Source of the DNA: Methanomicrobia archaeon
GTDB lineage: Archaea > Halobacteriota > Syntropharchaeia > Alkanophagales > Methanospirareceae
Reading direction: 5' to 3'
Length of the DNA stretch: 12,029 nucleotides
Assembly: GCA_016928455.1 (NCBI GenBank)
Contig: JAFGKP010000070.1
Coordinates: forward strand, 1-12,029
Below the pieces are notes generated by a model. That model ran no database searches. It was not told the origin of the DNA and saw only the letters and a program-made list of their open reading frames with translations. This document shows, in pieces, positions 5,945-12,029 of this stretch (position 1 is the first letter of the stretch; the number at the start of each line of letters is the position of its first letter). Both the position numbers and the translations under genes were made by a program.

Positions 5945-6736
5945 CTATTCGACCACCAACATCTTCCGCATCCAGGTGCTCACCGCTTTGCGCGCCTGCT
6001 CGGGATTGGCGAAGTTCTTCTCCAGTTCGGGGTCGGTGGGCATGCCGATAAACGGATTGACGGTTCGCTTCTCCACCTCAAGGATCCAGATCTGCGCGTT
6101 ATCCACATCGTACTCCCGAACAAAGGAAATAAATGGTGCCGGAGTCTTCTCCGTGGGGACCACCATAACCTTTTCCGCCTCCGCTTTTCCTTCATGTAGC
6201 ACAGGATACGTACCCAGAAACTGTGGCACGAACTTGATCGACGGGAAGATGAAGAGGCGCAGTCGGTACTGTAGGGCACCCTCTAACTTCTCTGCAAGCA
6301 TCGCGAGATAACTGGTGTCAGCACCCGCTGGCTCGCTCCGTATCACGTAGCCAGAACGCTCCAGAAACTCGCGAAGCACGTCTCGCAACGCACCTAATGG
6401 ACTTCGCAGTTTGGCCCAGCGAAGGAACGCGGACTCCAATTCCGCCGCGAGGTAGCCATGAACGGGCAAGCAGTAGAAGACCTCTCCCTGATAGTTGATC
6501 TTCGTGCGCAAATCGGGTGAGAAGACAGATAATTTCTCGGTGCTCGTGATACTCGTGAAGATCTGCGCCGCTGCATTGCCCCCGACATCTCGTTCCAGCT
6601 TCGCTCGTTCCGCAGTGGTGAGCGCATGTAAGCAGTCCTGTATCTTCAGCTTGAGCTCGCCTTCCGAGAGCACCTTGTGCTCCTGAATATACACGAAAAG
6701 GCTTTTGAAGATCTGTAACAGGGGTTCCTGGGTCAT
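5945..6736 (-). CDS. Hypothetical protein translationally coupled to RNase P component 4
   Basis: The protein has 263 residues and no signal peptide or membrane helix. I do not recognise it. The N-terminal 70 residues are helical (PLLQIFKSLFVYIQEHKVLS). The middle has EVFYCLPVHGYLAAELESAFLRWAK and a helix with LRDVLREFLERSGYVI. The second half is mixed alpha/beta, with strands LRLFIFPSI and AQIWILEVEK and a C-terminal helix ending near the stop. The pattern D-x(6)-ILEVEK (about 212-223) recalls PD-(D/E)xK nuclease cores, but the similarity is weak and no upstream catalytic set is clear. Its ATG overlaps the TGA of the RNase P gene (ATGA), so the two are co-transcribed and probably made together. 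It converges on the cis-prenyltransferase gene with only eight bases between the stops. Confidence 0.8.
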   Translation of the reverse strand: MTQEPLLQIFKSLFVYIQEHKVLSEGELKLKIQDCLHALTTAERAKLERDVGGNAAAQIFTSITSTEKLSVFSPDLRTKINYQGEVFYCLPVHGYLAAELESAFLRWAKLRSPLGALRDVLREFLERSGYVIRSEPAGADTSYLAMLAEKLEGALQYRLRLFIFPSIKFVPQFLGTYPVLHEGKAEAEKVMVVPTEKTPAPFISFVREYDVDNAQIWILEVEKRTVNPFIGMPTDPELEKNFANPEQARKAVSTWMRKMLVVE

Positions 6737-7095
6737 CGGTTATTGGTGCGCTCCTGTGGCCCGATGCCTGCTCGCCTCGACGATGGCGCACGCGGCGTTT
6801 TATACGGTCGCCGCATCTGCACTCCACACCGCAAGCAGGTGGTCGTCATGTACTCGCCCCTGAGCCGAACCCGTGCGGTCTTGCCCGGTATGAGCAGTCG
6901 GTGACACCGCTTGCAAAGCTGCATCTTCAGACGCTGCGGGATACGCACCCGATGCCGCATCCCTATTGCACGTGCTAACTGGGTATAGCGATCACTCCGC
7001 CGCTCCTGTCCCGCTTTCGCCGCCACCTCCGCGAGCTCAAAGAGCCGTTCGATTCGCTCCACTGCAAGGTCTGCGATTTGCCGCTTTAGCCTCAT
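6733..7095 (-). CDS. rnp4: RNase P protein component 4 (Rpp21/Rpr2 family)
   Basis: The protein has 120 residues. Rnp4 is one of the archaeal RNase P proteins; with Rnp1 it supports substrate recognition by the catalytic RNA that trims tRNA 5' ends. The N-terminal part is a pair of helices (AVERIERLFELAEVAAKAG, then RYTQLARAIGMRHRVRIP). It is followed by a zinc ribbon with Cys61, Cys64, Cys87 and Cys90 (CKRC and CLRC) and the family's GKTARVRLRGEYMTTTC core. The tail from 98 is basic. ATG at 7095 is chosen over the TTG at 7104. No Shine-Dalgarno is visible, and a TATA-like element at 7136-7129 would leave a leader of about ten bases. The gene overlaps the next one by four bases. Confidence 0.93.
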   Translation of the reverse strand: MRLKRQIADLAVERIERLFELAEVAAKAGQERRSDRYTQLARAIGMRHRVRIPQRLKMQLCKRCHRLLIPGKTARVRLRGEYMTTTCLRCGVQMRRPYKTPRAPSSRRAGIGPQERTNNR

Positions 7096-7128
7096 GCACT
7101 GCAACAGTCTTAACTTAGAAAAGCACTG

Positions 7129-7136
7129 TTAAATAG
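7129..7136. promoter_or_regulatory. Shared divergent TATA-like element
   Basis: TTAAATAG on the + strand reads CTATTTAA on the - strand, and both resemble an archaeal TATA box. Reading left, transcription would start near 7106, about ten bases before rnp4. Reading right, it would start near 7158, about 70 bases before the PUA gene. It is the only TATA-like sequence I see in this divergent region. Confidence 0.4.
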
Positions 7137-7161
7137 AACCGACCCCAGGGACTGCAAACTT

Positions 7162-7176
7162 CTGATCAGCGATCAG
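7162..7176 (+). repeat. Short inverted repeat in the PUA-gene leader
   Basis: CTGATC, spacer AGC, GATCAG: six matched bases with a three-base loop, close to the predicted + strand transcription start. It may be an operator half-site pair or a small leader hairpin; its significance is uncertain because it is short. Confidence 0.3.
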
Positions 7177-7227
7177 TACGGACTCGCAGCGTTCGCACCT
7201 GAGCGGCAACAACGAACAAAGGATATC

Positions 7228-7704
7228 ATGGATGAGAAAGACCGAGCGGGATATCTGAAGAAGGCACGTGTAATCGCCGACTTTCAATTCGGACGCGGAG
7301 CAGGAGCTGCCCTGTTCCCTCACGCCGTTGAATTCATCTTTTCACGGACGCGCCGAATAGCGCAGATAAAAGACGGGGGACTGCGCGTAGCCACGCTCCG
7401 CAGTCTTGATGGCCTCTTCACTCTGGGCTGCGAAGGCGCGAGGCGGCTCCATCAGGTGCTCCCCTACCCTCAGCTTCGCGTGGTAATGAACAAGGAGAGC
7501 GGCGAGTTCATCCAAATCGGGGGGACTGCCTTTTGTAAACATGTCGTGGATGCCGATCCGGGTATACGCGCCTATGACGAGGTGCTTGTGGTTGACGAGC
7601 AGGACCGATTGCTGGCCACGGGTCGGGCGATGCTCACGCATGAGGAGATGCGCTGCTTCCAGCACGGCGTTGCCGTCAAGGTGCGCTATGGTACCATGAA
7701 ATGA
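7228..7704 (+). CDS. PUA-domain RNA-binding protein
   Basis: The protein has 158 residues. It resembles the stand-alone archaeal PUA proteins related to the C-terminus of archaeosine tRNA-guanine transglycosylases. Residues 1-75 form the domain that precedes PUA (ARVIADFQFGRGAGAALFP, then DGLFTLGCEGARRL). Residues about 82-156 are the PUA fold, with RVVMNKESGEFIQIGGTAFCKHV, a D-EVLVVDEQDRLLATGRA core and a final GVAVKVRYG strand. PUA domains bind structured RNA such as tRNA and rRNA, but this protein has no catalytic domain, so the exact role is unknown. The frame is open upstream to 7114 without any ATG, GTG or TTG, so ATG 7228 is the start; its ribosome binding site is weak. It faces away from the RNase P gene, which suggests a role in RNA maturation. 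Confidence 0.9.
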   Translation: MDEKDRAGYLKKARVIADFQFGRGAGAALFPHAVEFIFSRTRRIAQIKDGGLRVATLRSLDGLFTLGCEGARRLHQVLPYPQLRVVMNKESGEFIQIGGTAFCKHVVDADPGIRAYDEVLVVDEQDRLLATGRAMLTHEEMRCFQHGVAVKVRYGTMK

Positions 7705-7724
7705 TAGCGCGGTGATTATTGCAT

Positions 7725-7732
7725 TTTTATAG
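7725..7732 (+). promoter_or_regulatory. TATA box for the CinA-like gene
   Basis: TTTTATAG lies about 29 bases, measured from its centre, ahead of the ATG at 7757. Standard spacing puts the transcription start at or within a few bases of the start codon, so the mRNA would be leaderless. No Shine-Dalgarno is present just before the ATG, which agrees. Confidence 0.5.
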
Positions 7733-7756
7733 TGCGAGGAACGAATAACATAGAGA

Positions 7757-8227
7757 ATGTTAGAGGAAGAGATCGGCACGGCTTTACGGTGCAGTGGTCG
7801 CACCCTCGCTACTGCGGAATCATGCACCGGTGGTTTGGTGGGTGATCGAATAACCAATATCTCAGGCAGCTCCGAGTATTATAAAGGTGGCGTCGTTGCG
7901 TACGCGAATGAGGTGAAGGAGAGCGTCTTACAGGTTGCACGTACAATACTGACGGAGAAGGGAGCGGTAAGCGCGGAATGCGCGGTAGCGATGGCAAATG
8001 GTGTAAGAACGCTCCTCGATAGCGATATTGGCATTTCGACCACCGGTATTGCCGGACCCACAGGAGGGACGCCGGAGAAGCCCGTTGGATTAGTTTATAT
8101 AGCATTGGCAACAAAAGACTACGTAGCTCACGAGAAGCATATCTTCCACAGAGATAGGGAGGGAAACAAGTGCGAGGCGGCTGACAGCGTTCTAAAATTG
8201 CTGCTGAAGTATCTTAGTATCTTTTAA
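7757..8227 (+). CDS. CinA C-terminal domain protein, nicotinamide mononucleotide deamidase (PncC type)
   Basis: The protein has 156 residues, the usual size of a stand-alone CinA C-terminal domain. Enzymes of this family remove the amide from nicotinamide mononucleotide to give nicotinic acid mononucleotide, returning pyridine nucleotide breakdown products to NAD synthesis. The nucleophile motif is AESCTGG (20-26). SEYYKGGVVAYANEVKE (39-55) and GIAGPTGGTPEKPVG (97-111) complete the conserved set. The N-terminal CinA domain with ADP-ribose pyrophosphatase activity is absent. Activity is inferred from the intact motifs; some family members are of unproven function. It is preceded by its own TATA box placed for leaderless translation. 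tRNA-Lys begins 36 bases after its stop. Confidence 0.92.
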   Translation: MLEEEIGTALRCSGRTLATAESCTGGLVGDRITNISGSSEYYKGGVVAYANEVKESVLQVARTILTEKGAVSAECAVAMANGVRTLLDSDIGISTTGIAGPTGGTPEKPVGLVYIALATKDYVAHEKHIFHRDREGNKCEAADSVLKLLLKYLSIF

Positions 8228-8263
8228 GGTGCCATAACATAAGGTGAAGTACGTGAGGTATAA

Positions 8264-8337
8264 GGGCTCGTAGCTCAGAAAGGTAGAGCAGCGGGCTTTT
8301 AACCCGTCGGTCGCGGGTTCAAATCCCGTCGAGCCCG
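8264..8337 (+). tRNA. tRNA-Lys (anticodon TTT)
   Basis: This is a 74-base gene. The acceptor stem GGGCTCG (8264-8270) pairs with CGAGCCC (8330-8336), followed by discriminator G 8337. The anticodon arm is GCGGG (8291-8295), loop CTTTTAA, CCCGT (8303-8307), with one G-U pair, and the anticodon TTT lies at 8298-8300. The T loop reads TTCAAAT in the T arm GCGGG...CCCGT. CCA is not encoded and there is no intron. It sits 30 bases before rpoH. Confidence 0.97.
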
Positions 8338-8367
8338 TCAGTCATACACACATGCTGAACTGAATAT

Positions 8368-8613
8368 ATGAAGAGGGGAAAGGTATCCATAGTTGAACAT
8401 GAGTTGGTGCCCAGACATGAGGTTATGGGCGAGGACGAAGTAGCAGAGCTTTTAAGAACCTACAAGATACAAAAAGAGCAGCTGCCGAAGATAAAAGCCG
8501 CTGATCCCGTGATCAAAGAGCTCAAGGAAGCGGCTGTTGGTGATGTCATTCGGATACGGCGACTGAGCAAAACAGCGGGTAAATCGGTATCGTATCGTCT
8601 GGTTATTGAGTAA
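8368..8613 (+). CDS. rpoH: DNA-directed RNA polymerase subunit H
   Basis: The protein has 81 residues, matching the family (eukaryotic RPB5 C-terminal domain). It forms part of the polymerase jaw that contacts downstream DNA. Family motifs are EHELVPRHEVM near residues 10-20, ELLRTYKI, QLPKIKAADPVIKELKEAAVGDVI and the final KSVSYRLVIE. The only possible ATG is 8368; no Shine-Dalgarno is seen, and the 30 bases between the tRNA-Lys gene and this ATG have no clear promoter. It may therefore be translated from a tRNA-processed or leaderless message. rpoB follows after 24 bases, the order normal for archaeal polymerase operons. Confidence 0.95.
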   Translation: MKRGKVSIVEHELVPRHEVMGEDEVAELLRTYKIQKEQLPKIKAADPVIKELKEAAVGDVIRIRRLSKTAGKSVSYRLVIE

Positions 8614-8627
8614 TGAAGGTGGGACGT

Positions 8628-8648
8628 ATGAGTGAGTATGTTGGATAA
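8628..8648 (+). other. Six-codon reading frame overlapping the rpoB start
   Basis: ATG AGT GAG TAT GTT GGA TAA encodes MSEYVG. It lies immediately after the best ribosome binding site in the gap (AAGGTGGG, 8616-8623) and overlaps the rpoB ATG (8638) in another frame, ending 11 bases into rpoB. It could couple translation of rpoH and rpoB or be incidental. Confidence 0.3.
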
Positions 8649-11600
8649 GAGTGTTTTATCAAAGGCTTATTTAAAGCGGAAAAAAATCGCGCAACATCAG
8701 CTTGATTCCTTCAACTATTTCCTCAACGAAGGCATGCACCGCGTTATTGAGGAGCAGCCCTTCGTCGAGACCTCGATCAGTGGCGAAGATGAGCTGGGAA
8801 AGTACTCCGTGGGCGTGCGCTTTAGGAAGATCCGTGTCGGGCTGCCGAAATCACGTGAAGCGGACGGCTCCTCGGAAGAGATTTTCCCATCGCAAGCGCG
8901 GCTCCGGAATCTTAAGTACGCAGCTCCGGTCTATCTGGAGATGCAGCTCATGCGGAAATACGAGCACGAGGAGCTGGGTATCAAGGAAGCGGGTGACTTG
9001 GAGACGGTGGAAATTGGCGAGATGCCCATCATGGTGAAGTCAACGAAATGTAACGTTTCCCGCGAGGTGCGTGAGGAGAAATTGGCACGGAAAATTACTG
9101 ACCAGGAGTATGAGGACTGGCTGAGGCACGAGGCAGGAGAAGATCCGCTCGATCCCGGCGGCTATTTCATCGTTAACGGCTCCGAGCACGTGATCATCAC
9201 GCTCGAAGATCTCGCACCTAACCGTATCTTCGTCAATTTCGAGGAAAAATATGGGAATAAAAGCGAGGTATCAAAGCTCTTCTCGCTCAAGCAGGGTTTC
9301 CGGGTTCCAATTCGCGTGGAGATCAGTAAGAAGGACATACTGGAAGTTTCCTTCCCCGCAGTGGGGAAGAAGATCGAATTTGTGACCTTAATGCGCGCGT
9401 TGGGGCTCGAGGATGATGCCTCGATCGTCAAAGCGGTCTCAGACGAACCAGAGATTCAGGAGCATATCCGGGGTAATATCCACGAGAGTAAGATACGCAC
9501 GCAGGAGGAAGCAATCGACAAACTGGGCCGTATGATCGCGCCGACACAGGCAAAGGAATACCGCGAGAAGCGCGTCAATTACATCCTTGACCGCTATTTC
9601 TTCCCGCATCTCTCAGATAAAATCGCCAAGGCGCATTTCCTGGGTCGCATGGCAGAATCCTGTTACGAACTCTCGCTGGGAAAGCGCGGCGAGGATGACA
9701 AGGATCATTACGCGAACAAGCGCTTGAAGCTTGCCGGCGATTTGATGGAAGACCTCTTCAGGGTCTCGTTCACCAAGCTCATGCGCGATATGCGGTATCA
9801 GCTAGAACGGGCGCATATGCGTGCACGAGAGCTGAAGATATCCACGGCGATTCGGTCAGATGTGCTCACAGAACGGATCACCCATGCGCTCGCAACCGGT
9901 AACTGGGTAGGAGGCCGCGCAGGCGTGTCTCAACTGCTGGAGCGAAGCAATTTCGTCGCAACGGCGAGCCACTTGCGCCGGATTATCTCACCGCTCTCTC
10001 GGTCTCAGCCCCACTTCGAAGCCCGTGACCTTCATCCCACGCAATGGGGGAAGATCTGCCCGAGTGAGACCCCAGAAGGGCCTAATTGTGGCCTGGTCAA
10101 GAACTTCTCGCAGATGGTTGAGATCTCGGTGGGCGAGGATGAAGAGCACTTCAAAGGGCTTCTCTATACGCTCGGGATCGTCCCGCCGTCACGTTCATCA
10201 GAGCTCAGTGCTGAGAAGCTAATCCGTGTCTTCGTAAACGGCGATTTCATCGGATTCAGCACATCGCCTGAACGATTCGTCGCAGAGGTGCGGCAGAGGA
10301 GACGTGCAGGAGAGCTCTCCGATCAAGTTAACATCGCTTACTACGCTGACCGGCGAGATATTCTCATCAATTCTGACGGTGGCCGAGCACGCAGGCCCGT
10401 TATCGTCGTCCAGAACGGCAAGGCGCTGGTCAATGAGTCACACATCGCGAAACTGCGTACCGATGAGATCAACTTCGATGACCTCGTCAAAACAGGGGTG
10501 ATCGAGTATCTCGATGCTGAGGAGGAAGAGAATGCGCTGATCGGGGTGGATGAGACAGATCTGGAAAAGGAGAACAGGAAGGACTATACCCATCTGGAGA
10601 TTGACCCCTCTCTGATCCTGGGTGTGGTTGCCGGGCTTATTCCCTTTCCCGACCACAATTCGTCGCCGCGGAACACCATGGGCGCGGCGATGCTGAAGCA
10701 GTCGCTAAGCCTCCCCACGGCGAATTATAAGTCGCGGACCGATACGCGTGCGCATGTGCTGCACTACCCACAGAAGCCGATCGTGAAGACAAGAACGGCG
10801 GACCTCATCCAGCACGAGAATCGGCCTGCCGGCCAGAACTTCGTCCTTGCTGTCCTGAGCTATGAAGGCTACAATATGGAAGATGCGTTGATCTTGAATC
10901 GTGCGGCCATCGATCGTGGATTGGGACGGAGCCACTTCTTCCGCACGTACGAGGGCGAGGAGATTCGGTATCCAGGTGGTGAAGAGGACCGATTTGAGAT
11001 CCCCGATATGGAGATCGCTGGTGTGCGAAGCCACGATGCGTATAAGCAACTCGATGAGGACGGTATTATCAATGCTGAGACCGAGGTGGCGCCGAATGAT
11101 GTGCTCATCGGAAAGACGAGCCCGCCACGGTTTCTGGAAGAGACAACTGAGCTACTAAGCCCCCTGGAACGCCGCGACACCTCAATCTGCACACGCCCCA
11201 ACGAGCAGGGGGTGGTCAGTTCAGTGGTGCTCATGGAATCGAGCAGCAATAGACGACTGGCAAAGGTCTCTGTCCGCGATCAGAAGATTCCGGAGATCGG
11301 TGACAAGTTCGCATCCCGGCACGGCCAGAAAGGCGTGGTGGGGCTCATCGTGCCTCCTGAGGATATGCCCTTTACGGCCGAAGGGCTCGTACCTGATTTG
11401 ATTATCAATCCGCACGCGATCCCGTCACGAATGACCGTGGGCCATGTTCTGGAGATGATCGGTGGTAAAGCAGGCGCATTGGAGGGACGCTATATCGATG
11501 CGACCGTCTTCTATGGTGAGCCTGAGGACAAGTTGCGAGCGGCACTGGACAGCGCGGGCTTCTCCAGCACCGGGCGAGAGCCGATGTGGGACGGCATGAC

Positions 11601-12029
11601 TGGTGAGAAGATCGAAGCTGAAGTCTTCATTGGTATCGCTTATTATCAAAAGTTGTATCATATCGTCTCCGCGAAGATGCATGCGCGTGCACGCGGACCG
11701 GTACAGATACTGACCAGACAGCCTACCGAGGGTAAAGCGCGAGAAGGTGGGCTTCGATTCGGCGAGATGGAGCGCGATGTCCTTATTGGATACGGCGCTG
11801 CGATCTCACTTAAGGACCGACTTCTGGACGAGTCTGACAAGGTAGTCGAGCTCGTTTGCGGGAACTGCGGCATGATCGCCTCCACGGACAACAAGACCGG
11901 CTCGGTCTTCTGCCCCAACTGCGGGGCCGATACTGACATCTACCCCGTGGAGATGAGCTATGCGTTTAAGCTTCTGCTCGATGAAATGAAAGCGCTCTGT
12001 ATAGCGCCGCGATTACAATTAGAAGAGGC
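8638..12029 (+). CDS. rpoB: DNA-directed RNA polymerase subunit B, B''+B' fused (3' end cut)
   Basis: The frame is open for 1130 codons to the window edge with no internal stop. This subunit forms half of the catalytic cleft. Order: protrusion and lobe (QLDSFNYF near 21, DPGGYFIVNGSEHVII near 171), fork region HPTQWGKICPSETPEGPNCG (from 467), GYNMEDALILNRA (from 744), the active-site stretch KFASRHGQKGVVG (890-902) and INPHAIPSRMTVGHVLEM. A C-terminal zinc site has Cys1074, 1077, 1092 and 1095. The last residues, YAFKLLLDEMKALCIAPRLQLEE, match the usual end of the family, so perhaps only a few codons are missing. In many euryarchaea B'' and B' are separate genes that would join near residues 505-530 here; in this window no stop or restart is seen there. 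ATG 8638 is chosen because an upstream ATG at 8628 is out of frame. Confidence 0.96.
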   Translation, partial: MLDKSVLSKAYLKRKKIAQHQLDSFNYFLNEGMHRVIEEQPFVETSISGEDELGKYSVGVRFRKIRVGLPKSREADGSSEEIFPSQARLRNLKYAAPVYLEMQLMRKYEHEELGIKEAGDLETVEIGEMPIMVKSTKCNVSREVREEKLARKITDQEYEDWLRHEAGEDPLDPGGYFIVNGSEHVIITLEDLAPNRIFVNFEEKYGNKSEVSKLFSLKQGFRVPIRVEISKKDILEVSFPAVGKKIEFVTLMRALGLEDDASIVKAVSDEPEIQEHIRGNIHESKIRTQEEAIDKLGRMIAPTQAKEYREKRVNYILDRYFFPHLSDKIAKAHFLGRMAESCYELSLGKRGEDDKDHYANKRLKLAGDLMEDLFRVSFTKLMRDMRYQLERAHMRARELKISTAIRSDVLTERITHALATGNWVGGRAGVSQLLERSNFVATASHLRRIISPLSRSQPHFEARDLHPTQWGKICPSETPEGPNCGLVKNFSQMVEISVGEDEEHFKGLLYTLGIVPPSRSSELSAEKLIRVFVNGDFIGFSTSPERFVAEVRQRRRAGELSDQVNIAYYADRRDILINSDGGRARRPVIVVQNGKALVNESHIAKLRTDEINFDDLVKTGVIEYLDAEEEENALIGVDETDLEKENRKDYTHLEIDPSLILGVVAGLIPFPDHNSSPRNTMGAAMLKQSLSLPTANYKSRTDTRAHVLHYPQKPIVKTRTADLIQHENRPAGQNFVLAVLSYEGYNMEDALILNRAAIDRGLGRSHFFRTYEGEEIRYPGGEEDRFEIPDMEIAGVRSHDAYKQLDEDGIINAETEVAPNDVLIGKTSPPRFLEETTELLSPLERRDTSICTRPNEQGVVSSVVLMESSSNRRLAKVSVRDQKIPEIGDKFASRHGQKGVVGLIVPPEDMPFTAEGLVPDLIINPHAIPSRMTVGHVLEMIGGKAGALEGRYIDATVFYGEPEDKLRAALDSAGFSSTGREPMWDGMTGEKIEAEVFIGIAYYQKLYHIVSAKMHARARGPVQILTRQPTEGKAREGGLRFGEMERDVLIGYGAAISLKDRLLDESDKVVELVCGNCGMIASTDNKTGSVFCPNCGADTDIYPVEMSYAFKLLLDEMKALCIAPRLQLEE

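Noticed and set aside
7129..7323. Minus-strand reading frame with a CxxC pair between rnp4 and the PUA gene
   Set aside because: It overlaps the PUA coding region on the opposite strand and has no start signal or family resemblance.
1..12029. CRISPR arrays, insertion sequences, prophage or integration sites
   Set aside because: No spaced direct repeats, transposase, integrase or tRNA-end duplication was found on reading both strands.

Overview
The window is archaeal. The evidence is the archaeal-type RNA polymerase subunits H and B, a CetZ tubulin-like protein, an RNase P protein of the Rpp21 type, a SecD of archaeal type, tRNA genes without encoded CCA, TATA-like boxes about 25-30 bases ahead of several genes, and a mix of Shine-Dalgarno-led and apparently leaderless starts. 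CetZ together with the other families suggests a euryarchaeon of the Methanomicrobia/Halobacteria/Archaeoglobi neighbourhood (an ANME-1/Methanophagales-like lineage would fit), but no rRNA is present and this placement is only a guess. Coding density is high and no insertion sequence, CRISPR array, prophage or plasmid gene is visible.

Left part (1-4693, all + strand): the 3' end of secD; a 226-base intergenic region with a strong TATA box and an apparently structured RNA leader; a protein of unknown family with a probable winged-helix C-terminus; a PRC-barrel protein; a complete cetZ preceded by a TATA box and a perfect inverted repeat; and, 10 bases after cetZ, a signal-peptide/single-anchor surface protein. 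Read together, the PRC-barrel, CetZ and surface proteins look like a cytoskeleton/envelope module, though function is inferred from family and position only.

Middle part (4694-7227): a small winged-helix regulator, tRNA-Ser(GCT), and only 3 bases after it a degenerate cis-prenyltransferase that resembles the non-catalytic partner subunit of heteromeric enzymes. It converges on a minus-strand pair: an unrecognised 263-residue protein translationally coupled (ATGA overlap) to RNase P protein component 4.

Right part (7228-12029, + strand): a PUA-domain protein diverging from the RNase P gene across one shared TATA-like element; a stand-alone CinA C-terminal (PncC-type) amidase with a promoter placed for leaderless translation; tRNA-Lys(TTT); rpoH; and rpoB. 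The rpoB reading frame is open for 1130 codons to the window edge, so the B'' and B' halves that are separate genes in many euryarchaea are fused here; only the last few residues seem to be missing.

Most genes are informational or housekeeping. The parts most worth a second look are the structured leader at about 834-961, the PRC-barrel/CetZ/surface-protein cluster with its possible operator, the tRNA-Ser/cis-prenyltransferase junction, and the unknown protein coupled to RNase P.
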